Positions 10,944-25,200 are shown, counted from the first letter of the stretch. The stretch is DNA of 64,000 bases from Lactuca virosa (GCA_928212115.1 CAKMRJ010005745.1:102031415-102095414), one strand, 5' to 3'. Made by a program: numbers and translations. The notes: generated by a model not told the origin, from the letters alone.

Positions 10944-13185
10944 AGCTTTTTGTGTGTGTTTTGGTAGCCTTGAAGGAGAAAGGAAGAAGAAATGAAAACC
11001 TTGGAGGAGGGGGACTCTTTAGATCCAGAATAGCATCATCTTTTGTCATCATTTGGAGGTATAAAGTCTTGAACTTGTCTTGAATTTCTGTAGATCTTCT
11101 TAGTCTTAATTTATGGAGCATTTTGGTCCCAAGTCTTGACCTTTATGAATATGGCATGCTCTAGCCCATATAAGTTGTCCTTACAGACATTTTTAGATGT
11201 CTAGAAGCATAAAAATGTGATCTTGGCTCTTAGTTCTTCCCCATGCATGTGCTAGGATGTCCTAATGGATTAAGAAGTTAGGGTTTGTTGGTATTAAGCA
11301 CTTCTAACCATGCAAAGTCATAAAGTTGGAAACTTTATGACTTATAATGTTATCTTGTGTATAGATATGGTTCTGGACGAAAAGACTTAATGCACTAACC
11401 CCTTTTGAGAAGGGTTGCTGACCAGGTACGTACGTTGGGCGTACCAAATAGTACGTTGCGCGTGCGCAGTCTATATCGCGACTCCTCGGTCAAGCGGGGT
11501 ACGCCCCGTGTACATATGAGTACGCCCTACGTATGAGGTCGGGTCGACTCTGCTGGGTCGACTCTGCTGGGTTGACATTAATTTTAGTTTGGGCAATATT
11601 TTGATTAATAGGTGTCAGGTAGAGCCGGTATTTAGAGCAGAGATTTGTTCAGCCTGTGTTCGGACTGAGAGGTGAGTTTTCCTCACTGTACTCATGGGTT
11701 GAAGGCACCAATGCGGCCTACTAGATTATGTATCCTGATTATAGGATAGTGTTATGCTAGTATATGATTAATTAGCAGATATATATGGGTATTTGTATTT
11801 GTTGGGTCTGTGTTTATGTTTTTTTGTTACATAGGTCGACATATTCTAGTTGGGTTGAGGCGGTCCTGCTTTATGCTAAAGGCCAAGACACCCGGGGCGG
11901 TTTGGATAGGCTGTAGGCCCTGCGAGCCGATCCAGTTAGGCCGAAGTCCCGTAGAGCGGTCCAGATAGGCTGTAGGCCCTGCGAGGCGGTCTAGTCAGGC
12001 TGAAGGCTCATATTTGCATGTTTTATTTGTTATATTGTGTGATGGTACTTTGGGGGAACTCACTAAGTTTTGGCTTACAGTTTCAGTTTATTATTTCAGG
12101 TACTTTAGAAGATCACGGGAAAGCGAAGCTTTGATCATGCACATATTCCTATTTTCATAATACTAACTTTTAGGACACTCTAATATGATTTTATTTTTGA
12201 AACAATGGCTTTTCTTGTAAATAATTATGGATAATGGCTGTTTTTGAAAATTTTAATTTTTTATGATTTTTGGAATGTTACAAAGTGATTAGAAGACTAT
12301 GGTTGGATCATAGCATTCACGTAGGGTTGAAATACACCCCATGACTAGGCCCCGCTAATATGTATGGCATATGGTATTTTGGGGGAATCACTAAGTTTTG
12401 TTCTTACAATTTTAGTTTCAAATGTTTCAGGTACTTCTTGTTCCAAAGTGAAGAGTCTGACTTGATCGTGCCGCATCCCCTAGAGTTTATTTCCACATTA
12501 TCTATTTTTGACTTACTCTTATATTTGAGAATACATTAAACTTTGGATGGTTTTTGAACAAATTATTTTAGGGTTTTGTGGTTTGAAAATGAAAATTTTT
12601 ACCAGTATTTTTAGGAAGTTACATTTGAATAGAATATATAATGAGTTACTTAATTTCTATGAACTAGTTAAATACTTAATTAATTTAATAAAGTATTAAA
12701 GGTATTTCTTTTTATCTTAAACTTGCAACTTGATTAATTCTATTATGTAAAATGTCCTAATGTTTAGATTTTGGCACTCTATAAAAAGTTGATGTATACA
12801 CATATTCATGTGATTGCTAATTATATACTAAGTTGCTTCTAATCATTCTGAGGTATCTACTAAGTCACGACTTAATTCTATTATTAAATCTAGAATGAAT
12901 TTGTGTCCACACTTGAATTTTTGATGTTCAAGTTTAGTAATAACCAAAAATTTGATGAATATCATAGATAGGATAAGAAATGGATGGATGATATATCCTT
13001 AGGGTATCCAATACAAATGGTAATATATATCTATTAAGAGATCTGTTGGGGGCATCTCCCTATATTGTGGCTATGAATATATATTTGGTTCAATGTTAGC
13101 CATACACATTATTATTCGTGGCATATAGATGAACTGTAAGACGAGTACCAAGTGAGAATGCAATACATTGTTTATTGAGACTAAT
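10944..13185 (+). repeat. Decayed gypsy LTR remnants, plus orientation
   Basis: No gene is visible. The stretch contains two successive LTR 3'-end signatures. At 12050-12110 and 12370-12430 there is GGGGGAACTCACTAAG-like sequence followed by a TTTCAGGTACTT motif. The first copy ends in GGAATGTTACA near 12280 and the second in GGAAGTTACA near 12625. The same order of motifs closes the LTR of element A at 30096-30349. GTGAGTTTTCCTCACTG at about 11671 also recurs at 29898. The short minus frame at 10939-11121 is not convincing. The sequence from 12630 to 13185 is AT-rich with nothing recognisable. Confidence 0.6.
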
Positions 13186-13189
13186 AAAT

Positions 13190-14310
13190 ATGGCAATTGT
13201 CGTATCACTATTCGAAGGTTACCAGTTGTGGTAGATGTAGTCATTATGGTATTACTAGTTGGATATTGATTGTTGTGATAAATTTGGTGATCGTAGTATC
13301 ACTACTCTGATGTTTACTATTGTGATAGATGTGGTGGTTGTAGTATCACTAGTCGGATGGGGATTGTTTTGATATGTGTGTTGGAAATAGGTGTCTAAAT
13401 GTCATAACTAATTGGTATACCTTTGAGAATAATAAGAAATTCCTTTTTGGGTTGCCCTCAAGAGATAAAATAGCTAGAAACGATTTAAGAGAGTGAGAAA
13501 AGTAGTTAATTTATTTATTACAAATTAATAAAGTAATTAGAAACTAGCTAGAATTAATTGAGAATTTATTCTAATTGATTTGGAATTAATTTTGAGTTAA
13601 TTAGAAATAATGAGAAATTGATCAAAGGTGCAAAGATTAAATGTTAATTGTTCAATAGTAACAGTCTATAAGTCCTCATGGGGTGGACGGTTTTAGGAGC
13701 TCTTGGAGCCTTCCAGAATCAATCTAGGTAACAAATAAGGTAATGATTTGAATCAGGATTAAATCTGAATACTTAATTGATTCAAATTAGGGTTTATCTG
13801 CAAGTTATCATAGCTATATAAGTACCCCTCTGGCCTTTAGAAAAATCGATTAAACCACTCATAAGGTTGGGAATTTCGGATCTCACCAACCTTTCTCCTC
13901 CTTCCTAAATATTTTAGGGTTTTTAGTCTTTTAGATGTGAATCATTAGAGACATTCTACTTTGGGTGCTAGATCTTCCAGAAGTAACTAAGAGTTTGAGA
14001 TCTTCAAGTGGAATACAAGTATATACGATTATACTTGAAAAGTTGGTATTCTATTCTTTTTGTTAGTTTGTTTTCATAGTTTTTCAAAGTTCGTTGCTAT
14101 AATAGTAAAACCTAGTTCCATGGTACATGTACACTTAGGTATTTGAATGCTTCTGTTACCTAAATCTAGTGTAAAGATGCATAGAAAACCCATTAATATG
14201 TGGTAGTCGTGGCATCACTTGTCGGATGTTGACTATGGTGATATTTTTTAATGGACATAGTATTACTGGATGGGCGATTACAATTATAGTAGCTATGGTG
14301 AAAGGGAACT
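13190..14310. repeat. Diverged ~47-bp minisatellite, about six units, split by a solo LTR
   Basis: Units of about 45-50 bp share the core GTAGTATCACTAGTCGGATG followed by TTGTGATA. Units are recognisable at about 13190, 13240, 13286 and 13333, and continue at 14201 and 14250 after the insertion. Removing 13377-14195 and one ATATG restores the spacing between adjacent units. Confidence 0.65.
13377..14195 (+). mobile_element. Copia-like solo LTR with ATATG target duplication
   Basis: Begins TGTGTTGGAAATAG, ends AAACCCATTA (terminal CA apparently mutated to TA), 819 bp. ATATG flanks it at 13372-13376 and 14196-14200. A TATA-like TATATAAG lies at 13815-13822, and the 3' part (GGTACATGTACACTTAGG) resembles the copia LTRs elsewhere in the window. 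There is no internal region. Confidence 0.75.
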
Positions 14311-15060
14311 TGGAGACTGTATGGAACTGTCAATGTGTTAATATAACTAGTTATGTAACTATTTTATATCTTATTGCTTAGGTTGTTCATTAAGCTCTTT
14401 GTTGCTTACCTTTTGTTAATGTGTTTCATTCAGTTTCAAGTAGATGGTAGAGAAGTATAAAGTTAGTAACGCAGGTTAGGATCGCCGTTGAAATCCTAAA
14501 TGGCAAATACTTGTATCTAGCTGTTTAGAATCATTGTATACTGTTTTTGTACTTTAAAGTTGAAATTTTTAGTGTGCTTTGTGTTAAGAAGTCGGGTGTT
14601 ACATCGAGATTCCAAGAATTTTGGATATGTAAGGGTGTCCTATGTGGATATCGTAGTCACATGACTTTATGTGGGACATTGATGGTAGGCTAGGATGCTA
14701 TGTAAGAAGTTGATGGTTAATTATTTTGTCTTTCTTATGTAGTATTTTTTGAATGGTAGAAAATAACATAAATAAGATAGCTAGTACTATAAAAGAGGTT
14801 TTGGAATGATTTAAGGTGTTAATAAACGGTATAATTGTTTACTAGAATTGATTATTAAATGTCTACTCAGCTAGTAGAAGTGAAGTGAAGTGTTCGTAAG
14901 CACTATGATGAGTAGTATCAAATACATGTTTATTAAGAGCAAAATTATGATTTTTATAAAGATAATGAGTTAAATAATTTTTCATCCTTTCTTGCTATGT
15001 AGTATTTATATGTGCATTTCATGAAACTAATTTTATATAAGAGTTTGACAAGAGAAAAAA
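14311..15060. other. Upstream spacer with a gypsy LTR end remnant
   Basis: No gene seen. 14425-14603 resembles a decayed LTR 3' end (TTTCATTCAGTTTCAAGTAG through GGGTGTTACA). The rest is AT-rich unique-looking sequence. Confidence 0.5.
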
Positions 15061-15064
15061 TTTG

Positions 15065-15143
15065 ACATCGCATAATTAAAAGCGTTTGAGAATGAAGTAT
15101 ACTTCTTTACATCGCATAATTAAAAGCGTTTGACAAGTATACT
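15065..15143 (+). promoter_or_regulatory. Direct duplication in the lipoxygenase promoter
   Basis: A 25-bp segment beginning ACATCGCATAATTAAAAGCG occurs at 15065-15089 and again, identical, at 15109-15133. Each copy is followed within a few bases by AGTATACTT. The offset is 44 bp and the pair lies about 245-310 bp upstream of the start codon. The regulatory role is inferred from position only. Confidence 0.5.
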
Positions 15144-15306
15144 TTTACTTTGGTAGCTTTTAGCTTTCAGCCTATATAGTGTTAATTCATATCGATATTT
15201 AAACAATCAACTTAATATCGGAAATAAACATATTACGAAATTCGAAGGAGTTGAATCAAAAGACTAATAATGTTCAACATGCAAAAATTAGTTGCACCAA
15301 AATCCC

Positions 15307-15314
15307 TATAAATA
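15307..15314 (+). promoter_or_regulatory. TATA box of the lipoxygenase gene
   Basis: TATAAATA lies 63 bp upstream of the ATG at 15377, leaving room for a start site near 15340 and a short 5' leader. Confidence 0.6.
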
Positions 15315-15376
15315 TGGGTGTCACATTTGGAAAATCTACAACCCTTAGCTAAAATTCCAAATAAAGACAAAACATA

Positions 15377-18300
15377 ATGCTGAGAGATCAAATCCATCGA
15401 TCACATTTCTTTAACCTACCATTGCTAGGTAACTCGTCCATCATCAAGCGCTCCACCTACTCCCCTGCAGTTCTCCGGCAACCATTCCTAGCAAAGAAAC
15501 ACAGCAATACTCGAATTAACTACAGTTGTAGTAACATAAAAGCTAAATACTCCCCTTCAGTTGGCAAGTCCATGACGATGAAAGCTGTCATCACTTTTCA
15601 ACCCACCATTAGTGACTCACTGGCCAACGTGACTGTGGGTCTTATAAAGCATGTGGTTGATGGTGTTAAAGATCATTTAGAACGATCATTCTTGTTGGAG
15701 CTTGTTGCTGCTAATCTTGATTGTAAGTATCATATTAGAATTATTATTATTTACAATATACTTTTTGTCATCTATTAAGTTGTAAATTAAAAAAAAAAAT
15801 ACTATAATTCAAACCAAGGATGCGTTTGGATTGTAAACCTTTTTTTGAACAAACTGAATCTGTTATATATAGTGAAGCTATTTTTATATTTTTATAAAAA
15901 AACTAAATAATGTAATTGAATTCCTCCCTCTCTTTTCTATAGATACTGAAATCCTTAAAACATGCAATTTAGATGATTCCTGTAGAATTGAATTATGTCA
16001 ATTAGCAACCAAACAATTCAGTTAATGGATACAAATTCAAAATCCGTCATATCGGGCCATGCATGTAAACTAATAGTGTTTAAAATTTGTTATAAGTAAA
16101 TATATTTAGTGAAATTAAACTTGCAAGAAAGAGGATGTACCACCTCTAACATGTTAATAAATAAAACATTGTATTCTCGAGTTTTTTCAAGAAAAAGATA
16201 TTAGAAAATTGTTTTACTGACGTTTGGTTTATAAGATGAATTTGAAATAGAAAATTTAAATATGAATGAACTGAAATTTTAAAGAATCATAATTAGTCAC
16301 GTTTTTTGATCGGCATAGATGAGATAAAACTCTATAACAAAAATTAAGTAATTTTTAAGCTTTGATTTATATATACATATTTTTTCTTCATTTGAATATA
16401 TCATTTAACTGAAAATTGTTAATTTTAATACATATATAATTAATGAAGCTACGTTGTTCTTCAATAAAAAAGAAGCTATGAATTTGAATCCTCTTACAAC
16501 GGTGAAATATATCAGATATAAAATTTGATAGATTCTAAAGGATCAAATCCCTTTCATTTGGAAATCAAATACATGATGAAAACGACAGTTAATTAACTTT
16601 CATGTTCTCAAGGTGGATATAAAAGTAACCAAAGCTGACATCTTTATGATTTTGCCCTCATACATAAGTCGGGGTATATAAGGAACACATAAATTAACCT
16701 CAGCGGATAATTATGTGCATCTTAAAATATTTTACAGCATGATATTTTATTTGTTTAACTAATTTTCCATAAAAAAAAACATTGGGGAACACTACCATAA
16801 ATACCATATTTTTGTTGTTTTAAGAACATTAGTACCAGATATTCTATAGTTCGGTGTTTAAAACGCTTAGGATTTATATATGCAAGCACATAAATGTTTA
16901 TATAATTATTTTACAAGATTTCACTATGAGTTCTCTCATTCATATCGATAATAAAACTATAGATATAGATATGATATTTATCTGTGCAAAAATGTACATT
17001 CATCACCTTCTATTGCTTATTGACACCCTCGTACGAGAATTAAAAATCATTTTGGTTTTGGTAAATTACATTAATTTTTAAAGATGACAAATCCACATTA
17101 TATTGAAAAAAAATCAATTTTTTATTTTATTTATTTTATTTAAATAATGTATATTTAACTATATTTGTACATTATTTAATTTGTATTAAGTATATATTGT
17201 TAAATATACTTTATTTATATAATTTTTTTCTACTTACAACCCTTTTTAAAATAAAAACTATATTCGGGTTAAAACTTATTTTTTATTAATAACCTTTTGT
17301 ATTTTTATAATAACCTTTATAATGTATATATATTCTGAATTATTTAATATAAAAACTTACGTTTTAAAGTTTTATTAACCTATAGCAGCAATGATACACA
17401 TGTATGATATTTATTAACAAACTTTATTTTTCATCTATATATTTTGCGTTTATTTTATAACTTAAAGTTTTATATATTTTTTTATTTTATGTTAAAATTT
17501 AATATCATCTGCTAGAACATTTTCTTTGTTGATTAAATATATTAATATTTTATTATTTATATTTTATAATGTTATTTTATGTTAAATCTTTCAATATAAA
17601 AAAACTATAGTTAATAAATATAAAACAAAAGTTTATGATAAAATAAATAAATATGAAGATAGTAACAATTATGATAATTATATAAATCAGTATACTGTAA
17701 ATAATAAACAATTAACTACTATAAATAATAGAATAATATACATGAACTTCTATTTTGAGAAATAATAATTAAAAGTTTTTTTAAAAAAAAAAATAAAAGC
17801 TAAAAGTAAAGAATCTAGAAAACGATAATAAATTAATTTTTATATTAATTTAATATATTATTTTAAATCAAACTTTATCAGCCTTTATGTCCTATTCGTG
17901 TCACGTCGTTTTGTACTTATTAAATTGAATGGTGCTATTAACAATTGCTGAATAATAAACTAAAACTAATATCATCTCTAATACAAGTTTTTTTGAAAAA
18001 AATAAAATTAAAATAAAATAAAATTAAAACATTTCTTTGAATAGGTCATTTAAAAATTGATGATCTTTTATCAAAAAGTTTTTAAACAAAAGCTTTTAAT
18101 TTTTTAAATTATTCTATATATATAAAAAAATAATAAAAAATAAATAAATAAACTTTGTGAAATTTATATGCAATGCGATATTTTTCTTTATCAATTTGAT
18201 AATGAAAAGTTTACTGAACAAATAAATCTTTACAAAGATTTATGTATTAAAGATACTCCAATTAACATTAAATCCATTGATCATCTTTCAAAACTTTTAT

Positions 18301-19261
18301 AGTTAACTTTGGAATTTACTTGATCTTCAAATAATCTTATTTACTAAATAAAACTCTCAATATTTGGCTTATAGTCACCTTTCTTTCATTTCAGTTAACT
18401 CCTCATGGTTATAGGCTACAAGCTCTTTCTTAAAATTAGTTAACTATTAAAATTAGTATATGATCAATTTTTAAATTGATAGAATAGCATTAATATTGAT
18501 TGATATGTTTTTATTAAGTTCATTTTCATAATAATTATATGAAGCATCGGGTAAAGAGAAAGAGACGGTAAAGGCATATGCAAGTTACATTGGATTGGAC
18601 GATGATGGAAAATTATACAGATATGAGTGCATGTTTGAGGTTCCTCAAGAATTTGGGAAGATAGGCGCAGTGTTGATAGAGAATAAACATCATAGCGAGA
18701 TGTATCTCAAGAATGTTGTTCTTGGTGATGACGAAATCACTTTTACTTGTGAGTCATGGATTCACTCCAAGCACGATAACCCTGATAAAAGAATATTTTT
18801 CACCAATAAGGTTAGTTCTAATTTGAAAAATACATGTTCTTCTATTTCTTCTGTTTGAATCTACAAAAATTAGTTAAAAGAATTCGAGTATTAGCAAACG
18901 ACAACATGAAAGAGTGGTTGGCAGAATAAAACTGATGATAGAATAAAACTTTAATGCGTATAAAAGGATTTTTAAGATGATAGCAACTAGCAAAAGTCAT
19001 TCAGTTTAATTTAAATTTGATTAAAATATTAGATATGTAAACTTGTAATTATCTCGGTTTAATTTAAATTTGATAAAAATATTAGATATGTAAACTTGTA
19101 ATTATCTTAAATAGATAGGAAGAAAATTAAGAACAAAAAATAAAATGATATTTAATTTATCTTTAACATTTCATATCATATACTAGTTATATTTAGATAT
19201 TAAATATTTAAATCTTTATTTTTTTATAGTGATCTAATTCAATTAATATACAAAACAAAAT

Positions 19262-19337
<76 letters not shown>

Positions 19338-21357
19338 TTGTTAAAACATTATAAATAAAAATATTATCGATTATTTTAAAAGCAAAATAGACCGTAAGTT
19401 TAAAACTTTTTCTCAAATATGTATCATATTTAGGGCATGTTTAGCAAAAGTAGTTGTTAACTGGAAACGGGTAGCGGATAGCTGATAACGTGTAGCGGTA
19501 GCTGGTAGCGGGAACCTGTAGCTTTTATTTGTTATATGAGTATTTCGCAAAAATAGCTGTAAGCTTTTAAAATATATAAAATTACGTAAAAGGACAACTG
19601 ATTAAAAATAAATAAATATATAAATATATTTTTAAGTGTAATTATGGAAATTGATTTCAAAATCTCAGTAGCATTTTGTTAAACGTTACATGAAATAGTT
19701 TTTAGATTTTGAGCGTTTTATTTATACTAAAAACTAAACGCTCGCACTGCCAAACGAATCTTTTTGTTTAAACTATAGCGTTTTGTTAAAAGCTAAAAGT
19801 TAGAAACTTCCAAACATTCAAAAAGTTTCGTGTCAAAACACAACCATATTTTATTTAATGTCAACTGCTTTTATTTTCAGAAAAATATGACATGTTTAAA
19901 AAATAATAATTATATGAATAATAATAAATTGTATGAATGGACTTACTAAAAATATTTAAGATGGATAAAAGATAAATAAGTTAATTTAGAAAAGATGTTT
20001 GAAAATGTTTATAAGAAAGTTTTTTTGTTGATTAAATATTAATAGAAATATGATGTAACGAGTTACGTATTTTAGATGTTAATCATTGAAAATGATCTAA
20101 TCGCTAATTAGAAAAAGGGTAAGGTTAAAATTGTTTTATAAATACTATCTTTACACCATCTCCTACCCATTTCCATTTTTTCCCCCATAAATGGAGTAAA
20201 AAATGGAATAAATAGTGTTTCATCTCCAACCCTACTCCATTTTATACCTCATTTTTTACCCCAAAAAAATATATTCCTAGAATATTCAATTTTTACAACT
20301 TATATATATTGTCAAATACACCCCTCTACTAATTAAATTCTATATTTATGATTAATTAATATAAATTAGTATATAACATGATATTATAAATATTAAATAT
20401 TGCATTTAAATTATAATTAGTAGATAAAATAAACTAGAAATGTATAAAATAAAAATAAAAGGAACTAAAATTGACAACCAAACTTCACATTTATTTTTGG
20501 TGATATGAATAGTATTCCCCCTTATATGGGGGAATACTATTCATATCTCGAGGTGAAATTAGGGTAGGGTTGGAGAAGAATGGGAGCAAAAATGGGGGAA
20601 GAAATAGAGTTTGGGGGTGGGTTGGAGATGACCTTGGTTGCTAAACTTATTTTTAAGATTAATTACTAAGGATATTTGCCTTGTTTATCTGAATCGTATA
20701 ATTTTACAACTCTTTTTTTCTATGGTTTTTTAATTATTTTAGATTTCTTAGGTCCTTTAACTATGTTTTGTTTTTTCACATGTTTTTTTATAACTTCGTT
20801 TTTTTAATTTGTTTTTAGATGTTTTTACAGTTTGTTTTTAGAACTTTATCTTTTTACTTTTTATATATATTTTATATAATTTGTTTTTACAATTATATTA
20901 TAGAGTAATTTACAGTTTTGGTCCCTGTGGTTTGGTAAGTCTAAAAAAGAAAAACAAAAATATAAAAGTAATCGTAAAATGTTTTTTTTAAATGAACTAA
21001 AGATGTATAGTGAAATTTATTTCAACTGTATGGATGTATCTTGTCAAATTTTAAAAGGTTAGACTGAAAATACGAATCTGACAAAACCATAGGGACCAAA
21101 ACTGTAACTTACTCTTCATTTTATTAATTTAGTCGACATGTTTTTAACGATTTAATTTTACAACTCTATTTATTTTTCTTACTTTTTTAACTTGTTGTAT
21201 TAAAATTTAATCATGATTATGCACATTGCCACAACACCTACGAATACGATCACTTTGATTTTAAAATGTTATGTCACCGCCAAATGAAGTTATGGAAAAT
21301 AGAAATAAAAATAAATTTAAAATAACAAATTGTAAAAAAAAAACATGTAAAAATATG

Positions 21358-21411
<54 letters not shown>

Positions 21412-22182
21412 GAAATAAAAATATGAAATCGTAAAAGGAAGTGTAAGAAAATATGTAAAACAAAGTTTTGTAAAGATGAAGCAGTTCAAAAACGAATAAA
21501 AGACAAAAAGGTAAAAGGTAAAAAAAAAAAAAACAAAAAAAAAAAAAAAAAAAAAACAAAAAACAAAAAAAAAGTTTTATAAAATATTGGAACGCCAAAA
21601 AAAATAATAATGGCCAAAAAGAATCGAGGGTTTTAAGAAACATATTATAGGGTATCAAAATAATATAATGTACACCTGATAAAAAAATTGAAAACCCTTA
21701 ACAAGAAAAAAAAAAGAGAAAATTACACGATTCGCCCCTGGTCGAAGTGTCAAATTGCACATTTAGTCCTTATTTTTCAAAAATTAACTCGGACGGTCTC
21801 GCATATAATTAAAAGTTGTACGCTTCGTCCTTCACTTACATAAAATGACTATATTGCCCTTTTCTATTTTTTTTCAGTTTTTTAATATTTATTTACTATT
21901 TATAAATTAGAAAAAAAAACTAAAATATTATGATTTATAGTTTAGTGGGACCCACCACCTATCACACTCCCCTATCCCCTTCCCTTCCACCCCCTTCTTC
22001 ACCAAATACCTTCCCCGACACCACCACCAGCCACCTTTCCGACACCACTCTCATCTCCGGTGGTTAAATCCCAACCATCAAAGACTACTCCTTCCTCCTT
22101 TTTAAACACGCCATACAAACACAAACATACACCAAGACAAATTTGTTTTCCAATAAAACCCACCACCCTTTACCTTCAACAT

Positions 22183-22230
<48 letters not shown>

Positions 22231-25200
22231 TCCGGGAACCACCTCTAGCAACCACCTGTAATGAGCACCAAACCAAACCAAAGTTAAAAAGAAACCTACA
22301 ATTAGTTCCAGAAAACGAAATCGAAAATGATTTCAGAAATTGAAATCGAAATCAAAATCCTACAAATGGTGGTGGTCGTCGTTCTAGAGCATCTTCGCCA
22401 GAATCTGGTGCTCATCTTATCCAGCAATAACTTTTTAGTTTCACTTTCAGAATCAAAACCCAGACTTAAGGTACATACAAATGAGATCAAAAAAAGAAAT
22501 TGAACACAAGAACTTTAGATTCAAAGAATAAAAGAAGAGGGTGAGAGGTGGTTTCCAGTGGAGGTGAATGTGATGAAATGAAATCCCAACGTCGAAATCT
22601 ACCTGTGACTTGATTTTTGAAATTCCAACTTCCCAAACCTGATTTTTGAAACACCGAATCCAAACCCATTGTCTAGAATCTGAACTTCGAAATCCGCTAG
22701 TGACCGACTCAATAAGACAAGGCGGAGAAGAAAACCGACGATAGAAGAGAGGTAAGAAAGTTGCTTCGAAGTTGGGGTGTACTCCAGATTTACAGGTAGA
22801 TCTTGGGGTGATGGTTTGGGTTTCAAATTCACATGGATTGTATGACGGTTGCTCCGAAAATAAGGGTTTTCGGTGGCGATTTGTGTCCTCCGGTGCTCGA
22901 TAGTGTCGTCGGCGATGTTAATCGGAGTGTGGCGGTGCTCTTTAGGGTTCATAAATGGGGTTTTGGAATTTGGTGGAACAGATGAGATACACGGACCTAG
23001 GTTGAAGGTGGAACGATGTGGTGTGGGTCCATATTTCTTTTTTTAATTTTTTTTATATTAAAAGTAATAAACAAACTAAAAAGAAATCAAAAAATAAATG
23101 TCGAAGGGCAGAATAGTCATTTTAGGTTAGCTAGGGACAAAACATGTAAGTTTTAAACATATGAGGGATGATCCGAGTTAATTTTTGAAAATAGGAACTA
23201 AACGTGTATTTTAGCCTTCGGACGAGGGACGAATCGTGTAATTTACTCAAAGAAAATGAATAAATGAGTACTTAGACAATAGTCTAGAGACTAATTCCAA
23301 GTTTCCAACCCTTATCGTTCAAGAAAAAGAAGTACCCAAATTTTAGTATGGAAACTTTGGTGGACCTAAGTCTCAACAAGTATCAAAATCATAGATTTTG
23401 TTATAAATTTACTCGACATTTGCAATGAACACTTTTCCTAAAATTGGTATAAATTGTTTCACCGAGGAATAATTTTTCACGAGTCGAGTACTAACCAATA
23501 TGTGTCGATTTCGTGAAGCAGTCGTATCTACCTTCAGAAACACCTGATGCGCTAAAGTCTTTAAGGGAGAAAGATCTCTTGTCTCTTCGGGGCAATGGTG
23601 AAGGAGAGCGCAAATCATTTGAAAGGATCTACGATTACGACATCTATGATGATCTCGGTGATCCGGATACTAGCTCAGATTTGGGTCGATCCGTTCTTGG
23701 TGGCGAGAAGTATCCTTACCCTAGACGTTGTCGTACAGGTCGGAAAATGACCTCCACAGGTACAAACATCTCATATGCTTTCCATTATTTTGGTTCATGT
23801 TTTGTATTATCGCGTTGTTCTCGAATGTTTTTTAAGGAAGGAAAGAAAAGTATAAATAACGATAAATGTGTTATCGGTTTCATTTATGAAGGAAAAATGA
23901 AATATTTTGAGAGATTACAAAGAACAAATTTAACAAATTTTCCTTTCAAAACCATTTGTCCATTTTTCGGCCAAAAGGATTATTATGCCAAAAAAAATGA
24001 TTTCTTTATATAAAAACGTCATTTCATACTTATTTTCCTTCTAATTTGAGTACCTAACACTACATTTCTTTTCGACATAATTAACTTTTTTTTTCTTTTC
24101 GTCAATCTAAAAACTCAAGAACATGGTGTACGAACATGGTGTACGGTGTACCTATTCGTTATAAAACAAGAGTTGTATAATATTGTAATTACTTGTTACC
24201 TCTACAAAAATGAGAGATTAAGAAATTCAAAATTGATAAAATCATTAACTTCTCTAAAATGCCAATCATAATCACTAGCAGTCGTCGTTTTTATTATCAT
24301 TTTAGCACTAGCTAGATAAGCGAATTTCCATCAATTTCGAGTTTAAAATCCACTTTTTTTGTCCAATTTCGTGACATGGTTAGGATCATAGTTCTACTGT
24401 CTACATACTCAAACCATCTTGAAATTAAGGATTTTGTGGAATTGTAGAACCCTGGTCGGAGTCGAGAACAACACTCCCTTCTTATGTGCCGAGAGATGAA
24501 GATTTTTCAGAGATAAAGGAGGCATCATTTGGTGCGAGAACATTGTACTCTGTGCTTCATGCAGTTGTTCCAACGCTAGATTCCATATTAACGGACCCCA
24601 ACAAGGGATTTTCTTCATTCAAGGATATTCATTTACTTTATGATGAAGATGTTGATGACATTGCTATGGAAAATGGATTTCTCAGTTGTTTACCAAGACT
24701 TGTCAAAAGTGTTGCCGATAGTACCCAGAACGCACTCCAATTTGAGACTCCTCGAACCATGGAAAGTAAGCAAGAAATCTAATCCAACTGTTTTCATATT
24801 TTTTCTTTATCTTTTTTTATGTGGCTTGTTGATGGTTTTAATCATAGGGGATTCATTTTCTTGGTTTCACGATGAGGAATTTTGTCGACAAACACTTGCT
24901 GGTGTTAATCCATATAGCATAAAGTTGGTCACGGTATGTTCTTGTTGACTTCCTGCATTAAGCCATTGATTAAGTAGCTATATAGTAATGTTTCTTGAAA
25001 AATAATTGAACCACTTGTAAGCTAAAGTTGTGATATAAACATGTAGGAATGGCCATTGATGAGCAAACTAGACCCTAAAGTTTATGGACCAGTCGAATCA
25101 GCAATTACCAAAGAAATTATTGAGCAAGAGATTGGAGGTCTCATCACTCTTGATGAGGTAATGCAAAAGCAAAATACGTACTTTTACTTTCATTATGAAA

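Larger units (their letters stand above)
18811..23521 (+). other. Lipoxygenase intron 2 (4.7 kb), transposon- and microsatellite-rich
   Basis: A phase-0 intron, GTTAGT at 18811 and GAAGCAG ending at 23521. It holds a 53-bp duplication, two long (AT)n tracts, a (CT)n tract, a poly(A) stretch, three MITE-like elements and a 1.5-kb element with long inverted ends. These make up most of its length, so insertions explain its size. Confidence 0.85.

Noticed and set aside
16854..17081. 75-codon frame in lipoxygenase intron 1
   Set aside because: AT-rich with no domain, and it falls between well-defined splice sites.
21274..21658. Two minus-strand frames of Tyr-Ile and Phe-rich sequence
   Set aside because: They translate an (AT)n tract and a poly(A) stretch.
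22060..22343. Overlapping frames rich in Ser-Leu
   Set aside because: They are artefacts of the (CT)n microsatellite inside the inverted-end element.
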